Origin: Fonsecaea monophora
Lineage: Eukaryota > Ascomycota > Eurotiomycetes > Chaetothyriales > Herpotrichiellaceae
DNA length: 64,000 nucleotides
Direction: 5' to 3'
NCBI RefSeq assembly: GCF_001642475.1
Contig: NW_019173949.1
Span: 62,001-126,000 of the forward strand
The notes beneath the pieces are model-generated. The model ran no database searches. It saw only the letters and a program-made list of their open reading frames with translations, and was not told the origin of the DNA. A program made the position numbers and the translations under genes. This document shows, one piece after another, positions 1 through 9,222 of this stretch; the stretch's first letter is position 1; each line of letters opens with the position of its first letter.

Positions 1-851
1 CACTCGGCCCAAGTTGGACCAATGCTTCAATTGTCCTTTCCACATTCCCATTCAACCGTCGCAGCAAATTCGTGTTGCGGTCCGTGTTGCTGAAGCCCAT
101 GTCTCGCAATGTCGCCAACTTCGTTTGTAACTCGGCATCTGTCATCTCAAAGCGCGCATCGTCCATTCGTGAATCATAATCGCCAGTGGGAATGCGGAAC
201 GTGCTATCTACCCGGGGCTCTTTCTGGTGTTTCTTCTTATCGTGCTTCGACAGGCTATAGGCGGAAGACGAGGCTCGAAGACCAAATCCGAAGAATTTGC
301 CCTTCTTGGGAGGTAAAGGGGGCGGAGGAGAATCGAGATCTCCTCCTTGGGGTCTGGAATAGCTGGACGGAGGATTGTCGTCGCGCTGAGGAGGTTCGGG
401 TCTGCCGTCCGAGAGACTCTTTTCCTGGTATTTCTTGCGTATGAATCTTTCCATGGCCGAGTCGACCTCGTCGACATCAAAGGGCATGTCGGGCATCTTG
501 TTCTTGGGATTGTAGATCTTGTTGACCGCGGTGTTGCCGTTGCGCCTCATGTTCTGTGCTCAGGTGTCAGTCAGTGGGTACGTGCGCTGAGGAGGAACGG
601 GTGATTCTACCCACCTCAACCTGCTCCGTTGACCAGGTGTCCATGCTCAGAGACTTGACCTTGGAGATATGAGTGCCCAGTTTACGGTGCAGAGAGGCAC
701 ATCGCATGCAGAGGAAGACACCCAGATTCCAGCTCGCCCACGCCGGGTTCTTCGCACCACAATCGGCGCATTGTGAATTCCCGGCGACGGAGAGCAACTC
801 GTGAAGCTCCCGCTCATTCCGCGCCTGGGTTCTCTTGCTCATTGATGCCAT
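1..851 (-). CDS. ArfGAP and UBA domain protein (Gts1-like), 3' end outside the window
   Basis: GTPase-activating protein for Arf-type small GTPases, expected to act in vesicle traffic. Exon 1 is 851-615 and exon 2 runs from 553 to the window edge; the 61-bp intron (554-614, GTGGGT...CACAG) keeps the frame (phase 0). Residues about 10-79 hold the ArfGAP zinc finger, C-x2-C-x16-C-x2-C, followed by the HRKLG arginine-finger motif. A Pro- and Ser-rich linker follows. A UBA-like segment (about residues 215-262) contains the MGF motif. ArfGAP plus UBA is the arrangement of yeast Gts1. At least 263 residues are visible with no stop before position 1, so the C-terminus is missing. The ATG at 851 opens directly into the ArfGAP domain. 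The family is certain; orthology to Gts1 is inferred from architecture. Confidence 0.9.
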
Positions 852-1452
852 TTGCGAGGAGGGCGGCTGGTATTCGATAGGGTCGACGTGAAAACTGAAT
901 CGAGCCGGACTTCACGACATGCGGAGCGTAGCGAGATTGACGTGGGAGTTTTTTGCGAAATGACAAGCTCGAGGTTGAGCGACTCGATTGATTCCAGACA
1001 CTTCAACTCATTGCCGCGACATTACTGCGACTTGATACGGCGTCGATCCTTTAGGTCGTCTCACAGAACGATTACCAATGTCTCTGCGGCACTTCAGTAG
1101 TACATATGAACTGAGCTATGCTTTGTTCGTGCCTCTACCCTTGCCGCAATTACATAACTGGCTGCGGTCCTAACAACCCCTTCCAGGAAAATGGTCCAGC
1201 GAATAGATCTCTAGCAGTGGATTTTCCACGCTTCCCGCTTCCCAAGCGACAACTTAGGCACTTGATGACTGAATGATAGTTCTCTAAATCATGTTCGTGT
1301 GTTTATGTGCATCTTCCATTGAACAAAGGAGGGAGGTCGATCACTATCTACAATCCAATCTATGCAACCATGAGATCAAAAACATCAACGCCAACGTCAT
1401 GCCGCCACCTCCAACTGATGCATCCTTATCAAGTCACATCTGCATCAAGATC
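852..1452. other. Intergenic, no gene seen
   Basis: About 600 bp holding the promoter side of the ArfGAP gene and the 3' flank of the zinc-ribbon gene. Only short, unconvincing reading frames are present. Confidence 0.6.
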
Positions 1453-2351
1453 TCAAGACATCTCTGCGTCCCCATCGCCGCGTCTAGCAACGGAATAATC
1501 AATCCCATACCCATACATCTGTTGGAGCATGCCGTATTGATGTTCCATCGGCTCATCGTCGGACAAATGCCACCACTCTCTGCTGTTGTACGCTGGGTCC
1601 TTTGATTGTTTGTAGTTATCCTCCTTCATCATCATGGGCCCAAGTTCTGTGGAAGCCGTAACTCCGTGTATGTTTGGCTGTGCCTCGTAGCCATGCAGTA
1701 TGTACGGCTCGGCAGTGTGCTTAAGGTCACCCGTAGGGAGAGCACACAAATTCTTCAGTTTCTCTTGTTCCACCAACTGCAATCGATACTTGGCCGCTTG
1801 TTCTTCTCTTTCCATGCTTGTCTGTGGCCAATTCGCCAAATTATCAGGGTGCATCTGGTTGCCATACGTTGGAGGCGCGATTTGCCAAAGCTCTATCAAC
1901 CTCAGCCTTTGTTCAGGCTCCGCATTCTTAAACAACTGCAACTGAGATGGGAACAACACGGAGGCATTGATGCCAGACTGTTCAAGAACCATTGAAATTG
2001 GAAGATCATGTGGTGCCTGGTGTGCTGAATGGTGATAGTGTTGTGTGATATACGTGATCGGTGTCGACTGCGGGACGACTTGAGGCGTCGGGGGCATCGA
2101 CATGTCGGATGGAGGCTGGAGGGAACCGAGATGCAGATTGCGTGTCATCATGTGGACCAGGTCGTCCTGCATCTTGATATCGCTCTCGGAGGCCGATAGT
2201 CCGCACTAGGGCAAAGAATCAGAAGGTCATGAACAGGGATTGGAATCGGACAAACCTGTCTGCAATGAGGATTCTCTTCAAACGCCGCCAGATTGTTCGA
2301 GAGGTCTGTCTCGTAGCCACAATGCTGGCATCTGTGAAAAGCCGACGCCAT
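1453..2351 (-). CDS. Hypothetical protein with N-terminal zinc-ribbon-like CxxC pairs
   Basis: Two exons, 2351-2256 and 2205-1453, joined by a 50-bp intron (GTTTGT...CCTAG, phase 0), encode 282 residues. The splice completes a second cysteine pair: the N-terminus reads CQHC at residues 8-11 and CRQC at 30-33, which looks like a small zinc ribbon or treble clef. The next segment is acidic and rich in Asp, Ser and Met. The rest is low in recognisable domains: Pro/Gln/His-rich around residues 55-90, then a helical Glu/Gln-rich stretch (about 120-180) and an acidic Tyr-rich tail. I do not recognise the family. Recovery of the CxxC pair by splicing makes the gene model credible. The product could be a DNA- or protein-binding regulator, but nothing shown here proves that. 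Confidence 0.72.
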
Positions 2352-3288
2352 AATCTGATGACTTCAGATTTGAGAACAACACCAGCGGTTAGAGATCCTT
2401 GTGTCTGCAAAACGAGAACCAGGCAGGGAAGAGGAAGCAAAAATTCTGGGATTTAGGCTTCAAATTCGTATTGTACTAACTAACACACAAGTCTGCTATA
2501 GAAGCTCCAGGGAGTCCAGCGAGGAGGTCCGGTTTCCGAATCCGGGGTAACTTGTGAGCGGGTCGATGATCCAGAATCCAGAACAAAGAGCAACCTAGGA
2601 TCCAGATGTCCAGTCCAAAGGGAATTGAGTGGTCCGGTCCGGAAGAAGCCTGGATTCAAGAAGCTGTTGATCTGTTTGTGAAGAGATATGAAGTCAAAGG
2701 GGAGAGGACGAGGTCAAGGGGAGGAGAGGAGCGGGGTAAGGAGGATTTTGTAAAGTGCGTTTTGCGAGGACTGTCGGTTTACAGACAGCGGCAACTCAGC
2801 TCAACATCAAAGCGTGAGGGCCGCCAAGTGGAGAGAGGAATCTGAGATGAGAATTTGAGGATTTGAGGATTGGAGCTGGGAAGTAGTTGTAGACAGAGAA
2901 GAAGCTGGAGTTGAACAAGGTGGAAAGCGAGTTGGAAGGGGGAGACATCATCACACACATGACCAAGTCGGAAGGTGCTGATGACACGTAGTGCCCGTCG
3001 CTGCTGCCCAAACTCCAAACTCATCAAACACGCCAAAATCTCCCGATACGCGCCTTGGCAGGACTAGTCTACTTTGGGCTTCATGCTATGCGTCTGCAAT
3101 GGCGCGGCTCTGGGGAGCCTGCATCGCATTCAATGAAGTCTGGCCTTGACAGAAGTTCTCACTGTACAATCAACCTTTCGATATCTCCAAGACCAAGCGA
3201 AATCTTGACGGGACCTCTTCACTTCGAGACCTGTATTGAGCCACACTACTGCAAAACACTGTGAATCGTCTCAAGCTATCCCGCCGCA
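2352..3288. promoter_or_regulatory. Divergent promoter region between the zinc-ribbon gene and PRE10
   Basis: About 940 bp separating two head-to-head genes, so it must hold both promoters. No convincing TATA box or long open frame is visible. A purine-rich run spans roughly 2690-2740. Confidence 0.5.
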
Positions 3289-4281
3289 ATGGTATGTCAC
3301 TTATAGTCCCATCGAGGTCTAGCAAAAATACTAATTGTGTGGTATCCAGACGTCGATAGGTACAGGCTACGATCTCTCCAACTCTGTCTTCTCGCCGGAT
3401 GGCCGAAATTTCCAGGTCGAATACGCCGTCAAAGCAGTGGAAAACGGTGGGACGTGTATCGGAATTCGGACGAAGCATGGTGTCGTTCTGGCCTGCGAGA
3501 AGATCATAACCTCGAAGCTCCTGAAGCCCGGCTCCAACAAGAGAATATCCACGGTCGACCGCAACGCAGGAATTGTGACTTCAGGATTACTCCCAGACGG
3601 TCGTCACCTCATCAGCAGAGCAAGAGACGAGGCCAGTAGTTGGAGAGAAACATACAAAGCCCCCATTCCCATACATGCTCTAGCGTCAAGAGTAGGGGGC
3701 TATGTGCAGGCATACACATTGTACTCCAGCGTACGGCCCTTTGGTGTGACGGCCATTTTGGGAGGCTGGGATTCTGAAGCGGAACACGGAGTAGACGGTC
3801 AAGTCGGATTAGGTCCGGCGTCGGGTGCAGGTGGCAAGTCCGAAGGTGAAGCTGTCAAACGAGGTGGTCCAGGGCTTTACATGATTGAGCCAAGCGGGCT
3901 CTACTGGGTATGTCAAAAGAATGATCACGAATGACAGTGCTGACTGCAATCTCTTAGGGCTACTATGGTGCCGCAACTGGCAAAGGACGGCAAGCTGCCA
4001 AAGCTGAGCTGGAAAAGCTTGACCTAGGCTCACCCACCTGTGACATTACTCTCAAGGAAGCCGTCATGGAAGCTGCTAGGATCATCTACGTTGCACATGA
4101 AGACTCGAAAGACAAGGAATTTGAACTCGAGATGACATGGATCTCGAGCCTCGACGGTCCAACGAAAGGCCGACATGAGCAAGTTCCACAAGAGATACTC
4201 GAAGAGGCCGAGAAGGCAGCTAAGAAGAGCTTGGAGGGAGATGATGAGGACGAAGAGGAAGAGGATGCCATGCAGGAGTGA
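3289..4281 (+). CDS. PRE10: 20S proteasome subunit alpha type 7 (PRE10/PSMA3 family)
   Basis: Alpha-ring subunit of the 20S proteasome. Exons are 3289-3291 (the ATG alone), 3350-3907 and 3958-4281, giving 294 residues; yeast Pre10 has 288. The first intron begins GTATGT directly after the ATG and ends GGTATCCAG, so splicing yields the expected start MTSIGTGYDLSNSVF. The alpha-subunit signature (GYDLSNSVFSPDGRNFQVEY) lies at residues 7-26, and the motifs LLPDGRH, YVQAYTLYSSVRPFG and YGAATGKGRQAAKAELEKL identify alpha7. Residues about 143-174 are a Gly/Ser-rich insertion not present in yeast Pre10 as I recall it. The C-terminus is strongly acidic, like other alpha7 tails. An in-frame internal start exists upstream at 3335 but lies inside the intron and would give the wrong N-terminus. 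Confidence 0.95.
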
Positions 4282-4498
4282 TTGTTTTCGCTTTTCCAGC
4301 ACTGTAGCATTACCGCGGCGTTGGAGATGGTCGATGGGGACTCCAGTTGAAAAAAGGAGGCAGAAACCACCATCGGCGGGACATCTAGTTTTGTGGCTTT
4401 CCACGTCTCTCTCGAATAGCAAGGCTTGACACCAGAGAGTCTTCTCGGCTTGTGGTGCCTCTAGAAACCAAAACAAGTACCGGGCAGTTCTGCCTAGG

Positions 4499-5185
4499 TC
4501 ACGTTCCAGCAACCTTTCCTTCCCCCCATCCCTTTCTCTTCACTCCAAGTTCGACGGCTGCATTGCCCCAGTCTTCCCCGTGGTTATGTCCCTTAGCCTC
4601 CTTGCCGGTGCCTCCTTCGAGACCAGCTCGGGCCAGGCCCTGGCCTTCGTTGAGCACTGTAAGGAGACCAAAGATCACCGGGATACCGGTGTCCAATTGG
4701 ACTCTCATGAGGCCATGGCTCACAGCATCGGCAATGTATTCAAAGTGCATGGTCTCGCCTTTGATGAGCACACCGATGGCTATTATGGCATCAAAGGTAT
4801 GCCTCAATCCTTTCACATCTTTCTTTTCTGGCTCCGGCGGCCCTGGTTGTAGACTTCCCTGCAGATCTGTCGTCGAGTTACTGCCTCCCAGAAGATCTCC
4901 GATTCCACTCGTGAGACTGCCCAGGCCACCTGAAACTGCGCTCGCTGTGCTCTGTATTTGGGACGCCGCATAGACTCGTTGGACTGCGAGGGGAAGCTCG
5001 TACGATCCGGGGACAGTTTCAATGACGATGTTCTCCTCTTTCACCCCTTGAGCCAGCATGGCTTTCTTTGCACCGTTGACCAAGGCTTCGATTATGGTGG
5101 TGTTCCACCGAGCATGGACTATTGCAATTCGCAGGCCAGAGCCATCGTGTTTCTGAGGAGCACCTGGCCCCTTGAGAGTTGCCAT
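4499..5185 (-). CDS. RIB4: 6,7-dimethyl-8-ribityllumazine synthase
   Basis: Penultimate enzyme of riboflavin synthesis. It condenses 5-amino-6-ribitylaminouracil with 3,4-dihydroxybutanone 4-phosphate. The gene is intronless and encodes 228 residues. Family motifs are clear: RIAIVHARWN at 19-28, the PGSYELPLA phosphate-loop region at 59-67, and AIGVLIKGETMHFEYI with the catalytic-region histidine at about 147, followed by GIPVIFGLLTVLNEGQ. Residues about 74-128 form a long Gly/Ser-rich insertion that splits the core before the FDAIIAIGVL strand, and a second short Gly-rich loop sits near the C-terminus. Yeast Rib4 is about 170 residues, so the extra length is mostly these loops. The gene is convergent with PRE10 (stops about 220 bp apart). 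Confidence 0.95.
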   Translation of the reverse strand: MATLKGPGAPQKHDGSGLRIAIVHARWNTTIIEALVNGAKKAMLAQGVKEENIVIETVPGSYELPLAVQRVYAASQIQSTASAVSGGLGSLTSGIGDLLGGSNSTTDLQGSLQPGPPEPEKKDVKGLRHTFDAIIAIGVLIKGETMHFEYIADAVSHGLMRVQLDTGIPVIFGLLTVLNEGQGLARAGLEGGTGKEAKGHNHGEDWGNAAVELGVKRKGWGEGKVAGT

Positions 5186-5728
5186 TGTTACTTTTTTTTC
5201 TCTGCTTCAGAAGTGCGGTTACGTCGTCGTCTTTGACCTGAGGTCTAGAATAAGTGCGTGATGGTGACAGATGAGTGCCAATGTGGGGGAGAACTGCAGG
5301 CGACGCACCCGCTTCGGGCCAGAAAATTATGCCGCCCTATGCTCACCCTCGTCTAGCGCGAGTTAGGGTCCGCCAGGGCTGAGCCCGCACTGACGCCAAC
5401 CCGTGCCTCACCCATCGGTTGGCTGGGAGCCCTGGGCCGCCCTGGGCTCGTCTAATACAGTACTGTATAGCCTTGGGCCGCCCCGGCTTCCGGGCTTTTC
5501 CCCTATAGCCCTGGGCTGCAGGACCTTTTGCCGACGACTAGAAGAAGCTCTATACTAAGGTGGAACCGATGATTTTACCTCCTACGGATGTCCATTTACT
5601 GTTATCGGCGCTAGTGTATATATACTGCGCAGTCCTGTCCTCTGACCAGCCTCGCGAACTTGTCTCTGCCTGCCAGCTTTCTTGAGCCATACAGCTTTCC
5701 TATAAGTGACGAGTCCCAGCCTCCCATC
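5186..5728. other. Intergenic with GC-rich repeat-like patch
   Basis: Divergent spacer between RIB4 and the RidA gene. The outer parts presumably hold the promoters. A GC-rich repetitive patch occupies about 5290-5530 and is listed separately. A TATA-like TATATATAC sits near 5616-5624, upstream of the RidA start. Confidence 0.5.
5290..5530. repeat. Degenerate GC-rich repeat or transposon relic with ATACAGTACTGTAT palindrome
   Basis: The patch is much more GC-rich than its flanks and repeats the words CCCTGGGC, GGGCCGCC and CCTATAGCC several times in both orientations. A perfect 14-bp palindrome ATACAGTACTGTAT lies at 5455-5468, with GGGC-rich arms on both sides. No protein is encoded. It resembles a decayed non-autonomous element, but no clear terminal repeat or target duplication could be fixed by eye. 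Confidence 0.4.
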
Positions 5729-6205
5729 ATGGGTAACTTTACATTATCCAGCTACGCAGGCGTGGGACAAGCAAACCTGAAGAATTTATCCGTCAGCCAG
5801 ACTGCCCGCATCGGCAACCGGCTCGAAATCTCTGGACAAGGCACGCTGCAGATGGTCATTGCGCGATGGTGCCAAGCAGCTAATCGTAGCTTCACTGTAA
5901 CAGGAGGCTGGGATTCAAGAACGGGCGTTGTCATTGAAGAACTGGGAGCTCAAATCGACAAGGCTTTCGAAAACGTCGATCTGGCTCTGAAGGATGCGGG
6001 AGGTGCTGGATGGAGTCAGGTTTATCGTGTGAGATCTTACCACCTTCCACTGGGTAAAGATGCCATGGATCATATGGTCCAGAATTTTCGATATTGGATG
6101 CCAAATCATCAACCTCTTTGGACTTGTGTTGGTATCTCCCAACTAGGTGAGGAGGGTATGCAGGTTGAGATTGAAGTGGCTGCGCTCGATGAGCCAAAGG
6201 CATGA
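5729..6205 (+). CDS. RidA/YjgF/UK114-family enamine-imine deaminase
   Basis: Small trimeric deaminase family that removes reactive enamine/imine intermediates made by PLP enzymes. The proposed model is exon 1 5729-5840 and exon 2 5904-6205, 137 residues. The segment between (5841-5903, 63 nt) is open in frame, but inserts 21 residues in the middle of the conserved SGQGGWD motif. It has GC at its 5' end, a CTAAT branch-like site and CAG at its 3' end, so I treat it as a GC-AG intron. The joined protein shows AGVGQANLKNLSVSQ, SGQGGWDSRTG, QIDKAFENVDLALKDAG, VYRVRSYH and PLWTCVGISQLG. The ATG at 5729 is the first in frame. Reading through the intron gives 158 residues. Family certain; splice model probable. 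Confidence 0.85.
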   Translation: MGNFTLSSYAGVGQANLKNLSVSQTARIGNRLEISGQGTLQMVIARWCQAANRSFTVTGGWDSRTGVVIEELGAQIDKAFENVDLALKDAGGAGWSQVYRVRSYHLPLGKDAMDHMVQNFRYWMPNHQPLWTCVGISQLGEEGMQVEIEVAALDEPKA

Positions 6206-6948
6206 GACAGGGCCCATGTAATCACAACCAGGGGATCCCAGGCCAACAGTATCTATTTGCCATTGATAATCACATCAATTAAAGTGTTCTAGCCATGGTG
6301 ATGAATCACCGCTGAGCGTGGAGGTGCTACGCGGCAAAGTAGTCTCTTCTGTAGTAGTCTGATATGTTATTTACCTACAGTTGATTACTAACGCCGAGTG
6401 TAGAGGCTTATTTTGACAGCCTGGCAACGAATCCTGGGAGCGCGGCAAAGAAGCCGATTCTGATGCAGGGTAGCTTTTTAGAGGAACAATTGAGGTAGTC
6501 TAGCATCACCGAACCGGAATTGGCCCACGTGGCAAGGTGTGGCGTACGCCTTGTCAAAGACGAGTGTCAGCAGTCGAACTGGCGCCTACATTACCGCATT
6601 CGGATGGACGCAATGGCACTCGTTAGATAGAATTGTTACAGCACTCAGTCAGTACAGGGACTTCGGATGGCCAGACCTGATCAACACAGTCAAGGTACAC
6701 TTGCCAAACAGAGTTCCCAGATCCGATGCTTGGTTAGGATGCTTCTTCCTACATCTCGGTTGCGAAACGTCTACGACAAATGTGTCTGAGAGGCAAAGGC
6801 CCCAAGTGCCCCATCACTCCGAGAGGGCATGCTCGCTGTTTGTTGTTAATGAACTCAATACATCAACTCAGTATGATTGCCCTCTTGAAGATATCCACTA
6901 ACTCCGAGAGTGTCTCTTTTCTTCCCGTGCTTGCTTGCCACTGCCGAC
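6206..6948. other. Intergenic, no gene seen
   Basis: About 740 bp between the RidA gene and the monooxygenase pseudogene. Frames are short and do not look coding. Confidence 0.5.
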
Positions 6949-8648
6949 ATGGCAGTGGACATAGACATAATCATTATCGGAGGTGGCTTTTATGGAATTG
7001 GCTTCGCTATACAATTGCAGGGGAAATTTCCGAAAGCCTCTTTTGAAATCCATGAGAAGGAACGGAAACTTGCAGGCACTTGACTTGTAAATTCATATCC
7101 AGGTTGTGGATGTGATGTATGACATATCGGACCCAAGCACACATCTCTGAGATTGACCTTCTGATTTAGGTTCCCTCTCATTTCTACTCATTTTCGTTTG
7201 CCCTGAATCCAGTCACGGAAGTTTGCACTGCAGCCGTAAATCAAAGACAACCTACAGGATGTCGCGGCGTGATATGCGATTCCTTCACGCACCCACTTTC
7301 AAACCACTGTCCGGAAGACTGTCTACGATGAAGCAACATCGACTTGGCTGGTCACAATACTCGATAGCCAGACAGGCCGGACTTTCGAAAGGAGATCACG
7401 CGTTGTCATCTCGGCCGTCGGTGCCTTGTCTATCCCCAACGACTGCAACACCCAAGGCGCACAAAATTACACAGGGTCACTGTTTCACTCGGCCCATTGG
7501 GACCATTCGTTTGACTGGAAGGACAAAGAAGTAGTGGTTATCGGTACATGATGAACAACGCTCGGGAGCAATAGAAGGTCGTACTGATTATATGCTCCCA
7601 GGCAAATGGCTGCAATGCCACACAATTTGTCCCCATCATGAGCCAGGGCCCAGGACGAGTCAAAAAGATCATTCAATTCAGCCGCAAACCGCATTGATTC
7701 AGTGAACGACCAAACCCAGAGTATGGAGCAGTATTCCGGGCGGTCATGCGATAAATTCCCTTTGCAATACGCCTCTGCCGTTTTTGGCTTTATTGTACCC
7801 TGGAACGCGACTTCTATGGGTTTAAGATCAACGCCGGAAAAAGAATCAGAGATTCCCTGAAATGCATGCAAAATTGCTCACATCAAGCGAACTGCCCCTG
7901 TCAAATATCATGATGTGCTGATTCCCAAGACTGAGATTGGCTGCAAACGTAAAGTCACAGATACTGATTATCTTGCTTGCTTGCACCAGGACAGTGTCGA
8001 GTTAGTGGCCACAGATACGATCCAGACAATCACAGAGACGGGCGTCAAAACGCAGTCGGGCCGAGAAATCCATGCGGATGCGATCATTCTTGCCAATGGC
8101 CTCAAAACAGAGCAGATCCTGCATCGTCTCGAGGTCTGTGGTCAGGGGGAAATCAGTCTGAACGAATACGTACGTGGCTTGCTGCAGCATACACTCCGTT
8201 CCCTGGTCTTGAAGCTGACCACCAAGCAGTGGAAACGACATTGTGCCTCTTATGGAAGCTACGTATCGAGTTTCCCGAACTTCTTCATCATGATGGGGCC
8301 GAACAGCGCAACGGGACACATCTCCGTCGTCTTCTCCACGGAATGTCAGATCAACTTTACCCTTCATCTTCTTCGTCCCGTGCTCAAGGAAGGGGCCGTG
8401 GCCACAGCCATCTCTGTCGTCCCCAACGCGGAAAAGAGAGATAACGCGTAGATCCAGTCAGCGGCTGCCAAACTTGGCTGGGCCGCAGGGTGTACAAGTT
8501 GGGGTATGTCGATGCTGCCACGGGCCAAAACACCATGTTATATCCCGATTGGCAATTCAAATTCTGACTCAGAAGTTGCTTCTTTCCGTGGTCGCATTTC
8601 AATGTTCAACGCGCGGCCAAGAAAATGCAGGGAGCCAAGCTTGATTGA
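6949..8648 (+). pseudogene. Decayed flavin-containing (Baeyer-Villiger type) monooxygenase
   Basis: Remnant of an FAD/NADPH monooxygenase gene. The start encodes DIIIIGGGFYGIGFAIQLQ, a Rossmann FAD motif. An old intron is still recognisable at 7117-7169 (GTATGA...TTTAG), joining CD to VPSHFYSFSFALNP. Later pieces match in order: VVISAVGALSIPNDC, LFHSAHWDHSFDWKDKEVVVIG (7440-7530), CNATQFVPIMSQGPGRVKKI (about 7610-7670), KTEIGCKRKVTDTDYLACLHQD (7927-7990), FPNFFIMMGPNSATGH (8275-8320) and TMLYPDWQFKF with FPWSHF to the end. Breaks include stops near 7081, 7697, 8449 and 8562, and frame changes around 7170-7280, 7540-7600 and 8170-8270. At least three of the stops sit where the family has tryptophan. 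The frame from 7915 to 8451 is only one fragment of this gene. Confidence 0.85.
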
Positions 8649-9222
8649 AAGACATTTTCGACGGAATGTTGTCTGTCATGGCTTCGGCAGGTGCGACAAC
8701 GGCAATTGGCTAGTATGAAAGGCCACGCAGACATTCCCATGCACACCCGTCACACATGGGCTCAATCAGTGATGTATACTGAGTACTTGTTGCTGAACTA
8801 AAACTTCTCACGTGCTATGAGTGCTGGTAGATTACCGGTGAGCGCAACACTCTCGGCGAGACACCCGGCTCGCCGGAAGTGTCCCGCAGACCGGCGTCCT
8901 CGATGCCAAGCCGTATGGCTTCTGCCCATCCTGCCACTTCGCTCGGTTACATGTTCAAAATCTCATGTTTGAGAGACGCTGGTTGGCTGTGTGTATTGAC
9001 AAGCTCAACTGTCCGCCTCGATGGGTCCAACAGGCGCCATCTTCAAGTTCGATAAGGGCGGCGGGCAATGTGGAGAAATTCGGGCTTGTCCAATGACCGA
9101 TGATGGTTCTCCCTTCTTTATCTCCCCCTGCTGTCTCTCCCCACGACGACTTTCCCTTTTCTCTCGTCGACCACGTCTGCACAGAGACATTTCCTCATGT
9201 TTCCTCCTCCTCGGATCCCAGC
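8649..9222. other. Intergenic upstream of the Zn2Cys6 regulator
   Basis: About 570 bp with no convincing gene. It should include the promoter of the downstream regulator. An upstream in-frame ATG at 9100 could extend that protein by 41 residues. Confidence 0.5.

Noticed and set aside
2919..2927. GGTGGAAAG upstream of PRE10, one mismatch from the yeast proteasome control element
   Set aside because: The match is imperfect and the spacing is not diagnostic; one near-match is expected by chance in 900 bp.
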